Both the position numbers and the translations under genes were made by a program. The notes beneath the pieces were generated by a model that was given only the letters and a program-made list of their open reading frames with translations, was not told where the DNA came from and ran no database searches. From Pseudomonas sp. JUb42 (lineage in GTDB: Bacteria > Pseudomonadota > Gammaproteobacteria > Pseudomonadales > Pseudomonadaceae), in NCBI RefSeq assembly GCF_024807945.1, contig NZ_JANUFD010000009.1, positions 1-64,000 of the forward strand: a DNA stretch of 64,000 nt, in the 5' to 3' direction. Below, piece after piece: positions 7,901 through 15,795 of this stretch. Every line of letters begins with the position of its first letter. Position 1 is the stretch's first letter.

Positions 7901-10466
7901 TCAGCCCGAGCAATGCCGCCTCCACGGCCGCGACATATTGACCGGACAGCGACAGGGATTCGACTTTCAGGCCATACAGCGCCGATATTTCCCCCTGCGA
8001 GCGGGCGCGCTCAAGCAGTTGGCCGATACAGACGTCCGCTTCTGTGTATTCGCTGCGGCGAATCAGACACTGTATATACAGCAGCTCCACGGCATGACTT
8101 TGCGTGTAGTGGCTGTGCCAGCGCGACTCGCTGCCCAGAGCGCGAGCCTGGCGCAGGTACTGCAAGGCAAACGGCAGCGCGGCGGCGTCCCGGGCGCGAT
8201 GGGCGGCCTTGAGCAGGATGCTGATGAATTCGCTGGTATCGCTTTCGCTCAGGGTGTCGTGGGCGGCCTGGCGAATATGCAGGGCAATGCGAAACAGCAC
8301 CGCCTGGGGCTCCTGCTGGCTGATACCGCGAATCAACAGGCGGGCAATCCGGGTATGTTCCCTGGCCCGCTGCTCACAGGGGATCAGCAGATAAGCGGCC
8401 TCGCGCACGCGATCATGACTGAACAGCAGGCCGGCCTTGTCCTCGATCAACAGCCCGGCTTCCATGGCCGCGACCAGTTGCTTGCGCACGCTACCGATGC
8501 GCTGCTCGCTGACGCTGGCAATGTCGGCGTAGTCCGCGCGGCTGCCGAGCAACGCCATCAGCCCCAATAGAGCGCGGGTTGCTTCGGACAGACGACCGAT
8601 CCGTGCGACCATCAGCTCCACCACGTTGGGCGCTACCGGGAAGCGGCGAATGGCATCGAGGTCCCACTGCCAGCCGGTGCTTGCGCCTGTGGTACTGATC
8701 AGCCCCTCTTCGAGCAGCGTGCGGACCAGCTGGTTGATAAAGAACGGATTGCCGCCGCTCTTGAGGTGAACGATATCGCTTAGAGGAGCCAGGGACGGAT
8801 CGTGCCAGCCCAGCAGGCCGGCCAGCATCGCCCCGGTCGCCGAGGGTTCCAGGCAGGCAAGATTCAACTCGGTGACGGGGCTGGGCCGCTCACGCAGGTC
8901 GCTGAGTAATTGGCGGAAGGCATCAGAATGCTCGCAGGACCATTCCCGGTAGGCGCCGATAAACAGGATATGGCGCGGCTGCTGCGCGGCCATGTAGCTG
9001 AAGAAACCAAGGGTATCGTCGTCCAGCCATTGCAGGTCGTCGAAAAAGATCACCAAAGGCGCCTGAGGCCGGGCGAAGGCCAGGATGTATTCGCACAGGG
9101 CGTCGTTAAAGCGGTTGGCGGCGTCGTGCTTGCTGATCTGCGGGATGCCGGGCAAGGGCCCGGTCATCAGCTCCAGTTCCGGAATCAGCGGCAGCAGCAG
9201 GCGACCGTTGCCTGCCAGCCCGCGCAACAGACGTTGGCGCCACATGTCGAGCGTCCGTGGCGACTCCCCCAGCACCCGCAGGAGCAACGCGCGCAACGCC
9301 AGGGACAAGGCTGCATAGGGCGTGGTAGTACGGGACTGATCGAACTTGCCGGTCGCCAGCATCACATGACTGCCACCCAGATCACGGTGCAGCCGCCTTA
9401 CCAAGGCGCTCTTGCCGGTGCCGGTCTGGCCGCAGATCAGCATGATCTCCCCTGTGCCGGTAGTGCTGACCCGAGCAATGCAACGGTGCAGCTCGGCCAG
9501 TTGCGCCTCCCTGGCAATCAGGCCCGAGGGAAACAGACGCGTGCCGACGCGCCCGTCCTTGCCCGGCTCGAAAGCACGGATATGCTGGAATTCGCTCCAT
9601 TGCACCAGGCACAGGCGCAAATCGTCCTCCAGATCCTGGGCGCAGGCATAACGCTCGGCCGGGCTCTTGGCCAACAGCTTGAGAATCACCGCGCTCAAGG
9701 GACCGGGAATGTCATCGCGATGCTGCTCGGGCGGGCTCGGCTGCCGGGCCAGGTGCTGATGCAACCATTCGACCGGATCATCGCCCTCGAACGGCAGGCG
9801 ATGGGTGAGCATTTCATAGAACGTCACGCCCAGGGCGTACAGGTCGCTGCGCTCATCGATCTGGTTATTGACCCGCCCGGCCTGTTCGGGGGACATGTAA
9901 GCCAGGCTGCCGCTGATAGCATCGACGGTGCGGGGGCCGGCAATATCCGGGTGGCTGCTGAGCGCAAACGCCGTCAGGCGAATCACACCATCTTCGCCTT
10001 CGATGAAATTGCACGGTTTTATATCGTGATGCAGCAGGCCGCTCGCGTGGGCGCGCCGCAAAGCCTGGGTGGCACCGATGGCCTGGCGCAGGAACACCGA
10101 GATGGACAGGGTTTCGCTGGCGCTTTCGTGCAGCGAACGACCACCGGATTCGTCCAGGATCAACAACGGCCCATCGGCCGACGACAACAAGGCGGCAGGC
10201 ACCACGGCCCAGGCCGGGTCGAGGCATTCGCGCATGGCGTATTCGTGCTGAATACGGCGAAAGACATTCTCCGTGGCCGTCGCCGCCGGCCTGATCACCA
10301 GCCATTCACGGCTGGCCTGGGGCGAGCGGACTCGATAACGGGCAATCTCGCCGTCGACCAGCAGCAACAGCCAGTCCAGTTGCTGCAACCAGTGCTGGTT
10401 GTAGTCAGCGACCTCCCTTCTGCCGGTCATTGCCGCTAGCGACTGAAATGAAGGGAGTTGGCTCAT
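4914..10466 (-). CDS. Hybrid kinase-like/AAA ATPase/GAF/PAS/sensor histidine kinase
   Basis: An 1850-residue multidomain signalling protein with no clear transmembrane segment. In order: a Ser/Thr-kinase-like domain (about 1-275), an AAA_16 ATPase with Walker A GQTGTGKSALV near 345 and Walker B LVIFFDDLQWLDD, a long helical TPR-like region (about 600-1280), GAF (about 1300-1460), PAS (about 1495-1610), and HisKA/HATPase with H box SIAHEINQPLA (His1634), N box NLVMNAVDAM and G box VEDTGPGI. The kinase-like domain keeps the catalytic-loop Asp in HHDIKPCNF (about 147). It lacks a DFG motif (RLTAFAL in its place), a visible Gly-rich loop and the ATP Lys, so it is probably inactive. It follows the receiver gene after 4 bp. 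Input signal unknown. Confidence 0.92.
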   Translation of the reverse strand: MSQLPSFQSLAAMTGRREVADYNQHWLQQLDWLLLLVDGEIARYRVRSPQASREWLVIRPAATATENVFRRIQHEYAMRECLDPAWAVVPAALLSSADGPLLILDESGGRSLHESASETLSISVFLRQAIGATQALRRAHASGLLHHDIKPCNFIEGEDGVIRLTAFALSSHPDIAGPRTVDAISGSLAYMSPEQAGRVNNQIDERSDLYALGVTFYEMLTHRLPFEGDDPVEWLHQHLARQPSPPEQHRDDIPGPLSAVILKLLAKSPAERYACAQDLEDDLRLCLVQWSEFQHIRAFEPGKDGRVGTRLFPSGLIAREAQLAELHRCIARVSTTGTGEIMLICGQTGTGKSALVRRLHRDLGGSHVMLATGKFDQSRTTTPYAALSLALRALLLRVLGESPRTLDMWRQRLLRGLAGNGRLLLPLIPELELMTGPLPGIPQISKHDAANRFNDALCEYILAFARPQAPLVIFFDDLQWLDDDTLGFFSYMAAQQPRHILFIGAYREWSCEHSDAFRQLLSDLRERPSPVTELNLACLEPSATGAMLAGLLGWHDPSLAPLSDIVHLKSGGNPFFINQLVRTLLEEGLISTTGASTGWQWDLDAIRRFPVAPNVVELMVARIGRLSEATRALLGLMALLGSRADYADIASVSEQRIGSVRKQLVAAMEAGLLIEDKAGLLFSHDRVREAAYLLIPCEQRAREHTRIARLLIRGISQQEPQAVLFRIALHIRQAAHDTLSESDTSEFISILLKAAHRARDAAALPFALQYLRQARALGSESRWHSHYTQSHAVELLYIQCLIRRSEYTEADVCIGQLLERARSQGEISALYGLKVESLSLSGQYVAAVEAALLGLSMFDIRLSGEADTFDARQAFARIEQRMGGRSIASLLELPPLQDPRIEAIMGLLAGMVMAASFTDDDRLFQVLCTMVEITLDHGRCPASSLGIAWFGVSLAERLGLYDQGMRYAELAGRMVNRLGYRLFEGAVLMALGQVSVWIRPLAFSQECAEKALLFSQAEGKTSLACYVTHQRISGMLVMGMPLAQAQQCLEEGQALAEVLDAGDCRNILKNQALFVQALADGQRDLLTSPAAQQLGEQIMAGEMVPAQFWWWFFQGVAAFYEARHEDSRQALEHAATLAWSTPAHIHLLELQMYSALNLTALCDINDIGATLARLQPHLAQLRLWADLNPLSFLDKLLLVEAEVARIQGQPLIAMRLFESAIGQATTGGFVHIKALAHELAGRCHEQLGLPTTARSHRRTAREDYQRWGAMGKVRSLEAEHLYLRDQPTTSRSSIDLREGQQYLDLVSVIKASQTLSREIVLDRLVELLVANTLVHAGASRGLLILIDKGVPMIVATGQARESGVIVELANSSLDDARLPLSIIYTVIRTRTSVALDQVIEDERFGGDKFFSTAAGGAVLCLPLLKQGEVTGVLYLENSLACGIFTQSRIAVIELLAAQAAISLETSRLYAQVLEENQRRRDSETELRNIQALLAIGQKIIHSGAFRWDTTTDQMLWSDEMFAIWGIDKSDNPPSSPALLERVHPDDRPRLKTRLERIRRTRQSYRHGFRAVMPDQSIKYLETLGEPAEGAVFVGVTSDVTDRKLTETALSNARRELAQVSHSTIMGELAASIAHEINQPLASIVSNASASVRWLRREVPEVQEALEGLNDIAKDGKRAADIVHALQALAKQKVSSRSPLLIDEVIGRVLLLTAGEIEQKLVSVHTLLESSPMQVHADGVQMQQVIYNLVMNAVDAMLSVDPPHRVLTLTSSVQAGRQVVVTVEDTGPGISAGHADDIFNAFFTTKTTGMGMGLAICKSIMSAQEGTLHMLQGRAGQTIFVFTLPGIGQSA

Positions 10467-10470
10467 CGGG

Positions 10471-10833
10471 CTACCTGTGCAGAACGGCTTGGGAGATCGC
10501 GGATAATAAAACGTCTGCGGAAAAAGGCTTGGCTAAAAAGCATTGCGCCCCGCCACGCAGGGCCTGGTCAATGGCCTCCTGATCATTATGCGCGGACATG
10601 CAAATGACCGCGATGGCCTTGCCCGCATCCTTGAGATGCTGCTGCACCTCAAGGCCCTGCATGCCATGCATGCGCAGATCAAGCAGCACACACACCGCCT
10701 GATCCACCGCCGCCGAGGCAAGAAAATCCTCCCCGCAGGCAAAACCCAGCGAGCGGTAGCCTGCGGACCTGAGCAGGTTGCCAAGGCTTTTTCGCACAGA
10801 GGTGTCGTCATCGACGATGCAGACCAGGACCAT
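10471..10833 (-). CDS. Single-domain response regulator (receiver only)
   Basis: A 120-residue CheY-like receiver with acidic pocket VDDD (8-10), phospho-acceptor Asp52 in LLDLRMHGMQG, a Ser in the ICMSAH segment and Lys in FLAKPFS. There is no output domain. It is the first gene of a two-gene unit with the giant hybrid kinase (4-bp gap), so it is the likely phospho-acceptor of that kinase, with output through protein contact or a further phosphotransfer. An earlier in-frame start is not supported; the ATG at 10833 fits the domain start. Confidence 0.9.
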   Translation of the reverse strand: MVLVCIVDDDTSVRKSLGNLLRSAGYRSLGFACGEDFLASAAVDQAVCVLLDLRMHGMQGLEVQQHLKDAGKAIAVICMSAHNDQEAIDQALRGGAQCFLAKPFSADVLLSAISQAVLHR

Positions 10834-11196
10834 AAACGCATCTTCACGCAGTCATGGCAAGGAAGGTTGCCCACTGGGCGCAGGCATCCGCAGAAGATGC
10901 GCTAGCTTGCCGTCCGTGTCGCATCCTTGGTTAGCAGTGTGCGTCCCATTGCGGCGGCGCGTTGGTCTCCCTGTGCTTTTTATATGCCTGGACCTACACA
11001 GTTTCTGCAGGGCCAGTTTTAGCCGGGACAAGGACCCGCGAGATGTTCAATCGCGCCACTACTGTCAACTAAAATGGGACAGTTATTAGCTTTTCAGCTA
11101 CTTTTTGCACTTACCCATGGACATTAACCTTCTCCACATCGACGCCAGACGCGTCAGGCGAGCGCACCACCCTGCTCGCTTCTACCGGAGAAGATC
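10834..11196. other. Intergenic region, 363 bp
   Basis: This is the divergent control region between the receiver/kinase unit and the pirin gene. It holds an ACTGTC-GACAGT inverted repeat (see separate entry). I see no terminator or structured RNA. Confidence 0.5.
11061..11083. promoter_or_regulatory. Candidate operator, ACTGTC-N11-GACAGT
   Basis: ACTGTC and GACAGT form a perfect inverted repeat 135 bp upstream of the pirin gene, with an A+T-rich spacer. The arm spacing fits a dimeric repressor. No regulator gene is adjacent, so the binding protein is unknown. Confidence 0.35.
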
Positions 11197-11919
11197 ATGC
11201 TGACTATTCGCAAGGCATCGCAACGTGGCATCGCCAACCATGGCTGGCTGAAGTCCTTTCATACCTTTTCCTTCGCCCAGTATCACAACCCGCGGGAACA
11301 GGGCTTTTCCGACCTACTGGTGATCAATGACGACCGCGTCAGTGCCGGTATGGGCTTCGGTCAGCACCCCCATCGCGACATGGAGATTTTTTCCTACGTG
11401 CTTGAAGGTGCACTGGAACACAAGGACACCCTGGGCACCGGTTCGGTCATCCGCCCTGGCGATGTGCAACTGATGAGCGCAGGCAGCGGTGTGGCCCATA
11501 GCGAATTCAACCATTCGAAAACGGCGCCAGTGCATTTCCTGCAAATCTGGATCGTGCCTGACGAGCGCGGCGCCAAGCCGCGCTATCAGCAGGAACACTT
11601 TACCAAGGAGCAAAAACGCGGGCGCCTGCAACTGATCATCTCGCCCGAAGGCGCCAACGGCTCGCTGAGCGTACGGCAGGACGCGCGCGTCTATGCCGGG
11701 CTGTTCGACGGCGACGAAGAGGCCACCCTGACCCTTGGTCAGCAGCGCTACGCCTATGTTCATGTGGCCTGCGGCTCGGTGGAGCTCAATGGTCAGCGCC
11801 TGGAAGAAGGCGATGGCGTGCGGGTGCGTGAAGAACAGGTCATCCACTTGAGCGGCGGTATCGATGCCGAGGTACTGGTGTTCGACCTGCGACCGAATGA
11901 GTTGCCGCGCATGCCGTGA
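11197..11919 (+). CDS. Pirin-family bicupin protein (YhhW-like)
   Basis: A 240-residue two-domain cupin of the pirin family. The metal-binding residues of the N-terminal cupin are in HPHRDME and GVAHSEFN (three His and one Glu). Members such as E. coli YhhW act as quercetin 2,3-dioxygenases in vitro; their cell role is unclear. Length and start (ATG at 11197 after CGGAGAAGATC) are as expected. A sirtuin gene follows after 66 bp. Confidence 0.9.
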   Translation: MLTIRKASQRGIANHGWLKSFHTFSFAQYHNPREQGFSDLLVINDDRVSAGMGFGQHPHRDMEIFSYVLEGALEHKDTLGTGSVIRPGDVQLMSAGSGVAHSEFNHSKTAPVHFLQIWIVPDERGAKPRYQQEHFTKEQKRGRLQLIISPEGANGSLSVRQDARVYAGLFDGDEEATLTLGQQRYAYVHVACGSVELNGQRLEEGDGVRVREEQVIHLSGGIDAEVLVFDLRPNELPRMP

Positions 11920-11952
11920 TCGACACTTGCCCATCCCGCCGTTTCCCAACAT

Positions 11953-11982
11953 GATCCCCCGATGACGCAATCATCGGGGATC
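11953..11982 (+). promoter_or_regulatory. Hairpin covering the sirtuin ribosome-binding site
   Basis: GATCCCC-C-GATGA is followed by CGCAA and then TCATC-GGGGATC: a 12-bp stem with one bulged C. The 3' arm contains the GGGGAT that serves as Shine-Dalgarno for the ATG at 11986. It could lower translation of the sirtuin; there is no T-run, so it is not a typical terminator. Confidence 0.55.
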
Positions 11983-11985
11983 CTT

Positions 11986-12819
11986 ATGAACGACATCGAA
12001 ACCCTTGCTCACTGGATGGCCGCCGGCCCCTTCGTGACTCTCACCGGCGCAGGCATCAGCACCCCCTCGGGCATCCCGGATTATCGCGACAGCGAGGGCG
12101 TGCGCCGGGGCAAGGCACCGATGATGTATCAGGAGTTCATCGCTGAAGCCGACTCACGCCGGCGCTACTGGGCCCGGGCCATGCTCGGCTGGCCGCGCAT
12201 TCGCCAGGCGCGTTCGAATATCGCCCATCAGACCCTGGCCCATCTGCAAAGCCAGAAACAGATCAGCGCAGTCATCACCCAGAACGTCGACGCCCTGCAC
12301 GATCAGGCCGGCAGCCACGACGTGATCGAACTCCACGGCAGCCTGCATCGGGTGCTCTGCCTGGATTGCCGCCAACGCAGCGATCGCCAACTGATCCAGG
12401 AACTGATGCAAGCGCAGAACCCTTATCTGGCCGGGGTAGACGCGATCCAGGCACCGGACGGCGACACCCTTCTCGACGCCTCCTTCGAAGCGCGCTTCCG
12501 GGTGCCCCATTGCCCCCACTGCAACGGCGAACGCTTGAAACCGGACGTGGTGTTTTTCGGCGAAAACGTTGCCGCCGAGACCGCCGCCAAAGCCATGGCT
12601 GCGGTGGAACAAGCCGCAGGGTTGTTGGTGGTGGGGTCTTCGCTGATGGCCTTCTCGGCTTTTCGTTTGTGCCGCCGGATGGTCGATCAAGGCAAGCCGG
12701 TGATTGCCATCAATCTGGGCAAGACCCGCGCGGACGACCTGTTAAGCCTGAAGATCGAAGCCAGCTGCGAGGAGGTCCTGCCACTGCTGGCCGAGCAACT
12801 GCTGGCAAGGGTGGATTAG
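11986..12819 (+). CDS. SIR2-family NAD-dependent protein deacylase
   Basis: A 277-residue cytosolic sirtuin that would remove acyl groups from lysines using NAD+. It shows GAGIS (21-25), QNVD (99-102), catalytic His117 in ELHGSL, a four-Cys zinc site (Cys125, 128, 176, 179) and VVGSSLMAFSAFRL of the Rossmann part. I chose the ATG at 11986 with GGGGAT upstream; an in-frame ATG eight codons earlier lies in the hairpin loop. It may be co-transcribed with the pirin gene. Confidence 0.92.
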   Translation: MNDIETLAHWMAAGPFVTLTGAGISTPSGIPDYRDSEGVRRGKAPMMYQEFIAEADSRRRYWARAMLGWPRIRQARSNIAHQTLAHLQSQKQISAVITQNVDALHDQAGSHDVIELHGSLHRVLCLDCRQRSDRQLIQELMQAQNPYLAGVDAIQAPDGDTLLDASFEARFRVPHCPHCNGERLKPDVVFFGENVAAETAAKAMAAVEQAAGLLVVGSSLMAFSAFRLCRRMVDQGKPVIAINLGKTRADDLLSLKIEASCEEVLPLLAEQLLARVD

Positions 12820-12837
12820 CAAAAGTGACTTGAATTG

Positions 12838-12854
12838 ACGTTGTATGACAACGT
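12838..12854. promoter_or_regulatory. Perfect 17-bp palindrome ACGTTGT-ATG-ACAACGT
   Basis: A perfect dyad 115 bp upstream of the 2-hydroxyacid dehydrogenase start. The TTGT-N3-ACAA core looks like a GntR/FadR-type operator. No regulator gene is adjacent. Confidence 0.55.
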
Positions 12855-12968
12855 ATAACTACAGGCAAGGCAGCCTCAATAACAACACCCCTGCCCGGGC
12901 TCGTGCCTGTTCAGCCTGCAATGCAGCCTGCTGAGCGACACGCCGCCTGGCGCTGACAAGGAGACAAT

Positions 12969-13922
12969 ATGAGCGTCAATAAAGGTAACGTCCTGATCTG
13001 GGGTCAGATGCATCCCTCGCTGATGCAGGAACTCAACCGCGACTTCACCGCCCACAATCGCTGGGAAATTCCAGACCTGAACGGTTGGCTCGATGAGCAC
13101 GGTGCAAGCATTCGTGCAGTGGTCACCAGTGGCGTCTATGGCACGGACAACGCCCTTCTCGAGCGCCTGCCCAACCTGGAAGTGGTCACCAGCTTCGGCG
13201 TCGGTTACGACGGCACCGATGTCGAGTACCTGAAAAAACGCGGTATCAAACTGAGCAACACCCCCGACGTGCTGAACAATGCCGTGGCTGAAACCGCTTT
13301 GGCCCTGATGCTCGACGTGTCCCGACGCATCAGTGAAGCCGAACGCTTCGTGCGCGCCGGTTTATGGCTCAAAGGCAAGTTCCCCCTGGGCTACGACATG
13401 ACCGGCAAGACCTGCGGCATCGTCGGTCTGGGCAAGATCGGCAAGACCATCGCCAAGCGTGCCGCCGCCTTCGACATGAATATCGCCTACTACCGACGCG
13501 GCCAGGCCTATGAAGGCATCGCCTACAAGCACTACGACAACCTGATCGAATTGGCCAGGGCCGCAGACTTTCTGGTGGTGATCGTACCGGGCACCCCGGA
13601 TACCGAGCGCATGATCAACCGTGACGTGCTCCAGGCCCTGGGGTCCAAGTCGTTCCTGATCAATGTTGCCCGTGGCAGCGTGGTGGATGAGCCGGCCCTG
13701 GTGGCGGCCTTGCTGGAAGGGGAAATTGCCGGTGCCGGGCTGGATGTGTTCGCTGACGAACCCAATGTCCCGGAAGAACTGTTCAAGCTCGACAATGTGG
13801 TGCTGCTGCCCCATATCGGCAGTGGAACCCACGAAACCCGTCAGGCCATGGCCGATCTGGTATTCGCCAACCTGACCAGTTTTGTCGATAACAAGACCCT
13901 GATTACTCCGGTCCTCTCTTAA
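12969..13922 (+). CDS. NAD(P)-dependent 2-hydroxyacid dehydrogenase
   Basis: A 317-residue enzyme of the D-isomer 2-hydroxyacid dehydrogenase family, probably a glyoxylate/hydroxypyruvate reductase or 2-ketogluconate-type reductase. It has the Rossmann motif GIVGLGKIGKT (about 150), the Arg in NVARGSVVDE, the Glu in ADEPNVPEE and the catalytic His in LLPHIGSGTHETR. The ATG at 12969 follows AAGGAGACAAT. It is preceded by a 17-bp palindrome that may be its operator. The exact substrate is not determined. Confidence 0.9.
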   Translation: MSVNKGNVLIWGQMHPSLMQELNRDFTAHNRWEIPDLNGWLDEHGASIRAVVTSGVYGTDNALLERLPNLEVVTSFGVGYDGTDVEYLKKRGIKLSNTPDVLNNAVAETALALMLDVSRRISEAERFVRAGLWLKGKFPLGYDMTGKTCGIVGLGKIGKTIAKRAAAFDMNIAYYRRGQAYEGIAYKHYDNLIELARAADFLVVIVPGTPDTERMINRDVLQALGSKSFLINVARGSVVDEPALVAALLEGEIAGAGLDVFADEPNVPEELFKLDNVVLLPHIGSGTHETRQAMADLVFANLTSFVDNKTLITPVLS

Positions 13923-13928
13923 AGCGCA

Positions 13929-13957
13929 CCAGGGGATGTGAGATTCACCTCCCCTGG
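13929..13957. terminator. Stem-loop between convergent genes
   Basis: CCAGGGGA and TCCCCTGG form an 8-bp stem around a 13-base loop, 7 bp after the dehydrogenase stop. There is no T-run on either side, so it is only a candidate terminator. Confidence 0.45.
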
Positions 13958-13970
13958 CACCTGTGCCGAT

Positions 13971-14564
13971 TTACACCAGCGCCAGTCTGGCCGCCAGGAT
14001 CTTGGCGTTTACGTCAGCAGTGGCAGTTTCCTGCTGCTGCTTCAGCGAATCCTGGACTTTCTTGTCGATAGCCGCCTGTTGATCAGGCGTCATGCTGTCG
14101 TACTCGCTCTTGCTGACCCCAGTCGTCTTGTCGCGCAGCTTTTCAGCCGCCGATTCGCTCATGTAGGCCAGAAAGTCTTTCAGCGTCGTGCTTTGCGAAG
14201 TACCCGAAGCCGCCGCTACAGCATCATCACCGGTGCTGGCGACAGTGCCAGTACTGGTTGTGGTGCTGGCGTTATCGGCTGCACCCTGAGCAAGCGCCAG
14301 GTTGGAGTCCGCACTGGATTCAAAGGCCGCAGCCCCGGATTTCAACTGCACCAGCAACTTGGCGAAAGATTCGTCATACGTCGAATCCTGCTGGCTGCTG
14401 TCGCTGCTCGACGATGTCACCGGCGCAATGCCGGAGGTCAGGGTCGAAGCATTTGCCGCGGTGTTACTGATGTTGCTGAACGCGTCGGTATTGGCTTCCA
14501 CCGGCAGTTTGCGAACTGCCTGGGCAACCAGTTGGTGCAACGCGGTGTTACCGGCGATATTCAT
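13971..14564 (-). CDS. Ser/Thr/Ala-rich hypothetical protein
   Basis: A 197-residue protein starting at the ATG at 14564 after a strong AGGAGGTG. It has no signal peptide or membrane segment. Residues 20-75 and 85-125 are low-complexity Ser/Thr/Ala/Asp; the C-terminal 70 residues are helical and charged (SKSEYDSMTPDQQAAIDKKV). I do not recognise a family. The composition would fit a surface or appendage-associated protein, but this is a guess. Confidence 0.75.
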   Translation of the reverse strand: MNIAGNTALHQLVAQAVRKLPVEANTDAFSNISNTAANASTLTSGIAPVTSSSSDSSQQDSTYDESFAKLLVQLKSGAAAFESSADSNLALAQGAADNASTTTSTGTVASTGDDAVAAASGTSQSTTLKDFLAYMSESAAEKLRDKTTGVSKSEYDSMTPDQQAAIDKKVQDSLKQQQETATADVNAKILAARLALV

Positions 14565-14733
14565 CGAACACCTCCTGTAAGGTTAGGGTGCCCCGAATCC
14601 GGAGCAAAAGCGGTGCCAGCATCTTAGATTTCCGGTGAAAGCCCTGCCTGGGAAGGACTACAGCCGATTTGGCAGCGATAAATAACCGCCAGCAACGCGT
14701 CAACAGCGGCAGTACTTTGCCGGTTGCGGCCAG

Positions 14734-15630
14734 TCAGGGCTTTTGCTCGAGGAATTTCGCCACCGCTGCCGATGCCTCGCGCCGCTCGCAACCCGATGCC
14801 TGGCCAGTGCACAGATCTTCGAGTACCAGATAACGCGATTTTCGGGCGATGGCCGCCAGTTGCCGGGCTGGCTCCGGAGCCACCCATGTATCCCTTGTCG
14901 AAGCCATGATCAGCATGCGCGCCTTGATCTTCTTGGCCAGCGTCTTCATGTCGCCGTTGCCGACCAAATCGAAATTGCGTATGGCTTGCAGTTGCCGGTA
15001 GCTGTCCAGGGCTGTGGACAACGGCCGTCCACCCGACTCCATACTGCGCAACTGGGCATCCCAGCGCTGATGATCCGCCTCGGTCGGTTGCGGGCTGGTA
15101 CCGAGCAATATCAGGTTGTCAGCGTAGTCCGGATAGGTGACGGCCCACTGTAGGGCCTGCATCCCACCCATGCCCAGGCCGATAATCGCGTGCAGGTGAT
15201 CGATGCCCAGGTTCAGGCTCAGGACTTGATGCTGGACTCTGACCATGTCGCGAATCGAATAGCTCGGGAACGCCATATAAGGCGTCGACGGACTGTTGGA
15301 AGGCGAACAGGACACACTGTTGCCGATGGCATCGATGGCAATCACGTACCACTTGCGTGAATCGACCAGCAGGCCAGGGCCGATCCAATCTTCGACATCC
15401 ACCGTATTGGCACTGGCCCAGGTCGGAAACAGCACCACATTGGAATGATCGGCCGCCAGGGTGCCGTAGGCGCGATAGCCCACGCGGCACTTCTTCAACT
15501 GGCCGCCCTCGACCTTGAGTGAATCAGCCTGAGCGTATTGCTGCTCTGCCGCAAACGCCGACTGTGTGGCATCGGGAAACAGCAGCAGCAAGGCCACCAG
15601 CCAGAATTGCCAACGATAGGTCAGGACCAT
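14734..15630 (-). CDS. Secreted alpha/beta hydrolase of the MetX-like type lacking its nucleophile
   Basis: A 298-residue protein with an N-terminal signal peptide (cleavage near AFAAEQQ, about 28) and a homoserine O-acetyltransferase-like alpha/beta fold (NVVLFPTWASANT, DAIGNSVSCSPSNS, GMGGMQALQWA). The MetX nucleophile motif GGSxGGMQ reads GLGMGGMQ, with Gly153 in place of Ser. The usual C-terminal GHDxF histidine motif is also absent. It is therefore probably not a MetX and may be a non-catalytic or repurposed periplasmic protein. I chose the ATG at 15630 after AAGAGGTGAG; a GTG nine bases upstream is possible. Confidence 0.8.
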   Translation of the reverse strand: MVLTYRWQFWLVALLLLFPDATQSAFAAEQQYAQADSLKVEGGQLKKCRVGYRAYGTLAADHSNVVLFPTWASANTVDVEDWIGPGLLVDSRKWYVIAIDAIGNSVSCSPSNSPSTPYMAFPSYSIRDMVRVQHQVLSLNLGIDHLHAIIGLGMGGMQALQWAVTYPDYADNLILLGTSPQPTEADHQRWDAQLRSMESGGRPLSTALDSYRQLQAIRNFDLVGNGDMKTLAKKIKARMLIMASTRDTWVAPEPARQLAAIARKSRYLVLEDLCTGQASGCERREASAAVAKFLEQKP

Positions 15631-15795
15631 GGAGCTCACCTCTTGGTGTGGGTGAGCGACGCCTGAGCGCTATCGATGGACAGGCTGCGGCGTCGCCGTA
15701 AAGCCACGAGCCGCCGAGAAAATCCCATGAAAGCCAACTGCCATGTCGCCGAGCGTTGCGCTGTGGAACTGGGTTGAGCCTAGTTGATCAGTGCT

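Noticed and set aside
7029..8570. A 513-codon open frame on the plus strand
   Set aside because: It lies wholly inside the giant kinase gene, on the opposite strand, and its product is Gln/Arg/His-rich without domains. High GC makes such shadows common.
8910..10439. A 509-codon plus-strand frame
   Set aside because: Antisense to the kinase and ATPase domains of the hybrid sensor, which show clear motifs.
11061..11083. Possible insertion-sequence end near ACTGTC/GACAGT
   Set aside because: No transposase fragment, target duplication or matching opposite end was found nearby; kept only as a weak operator candidate.
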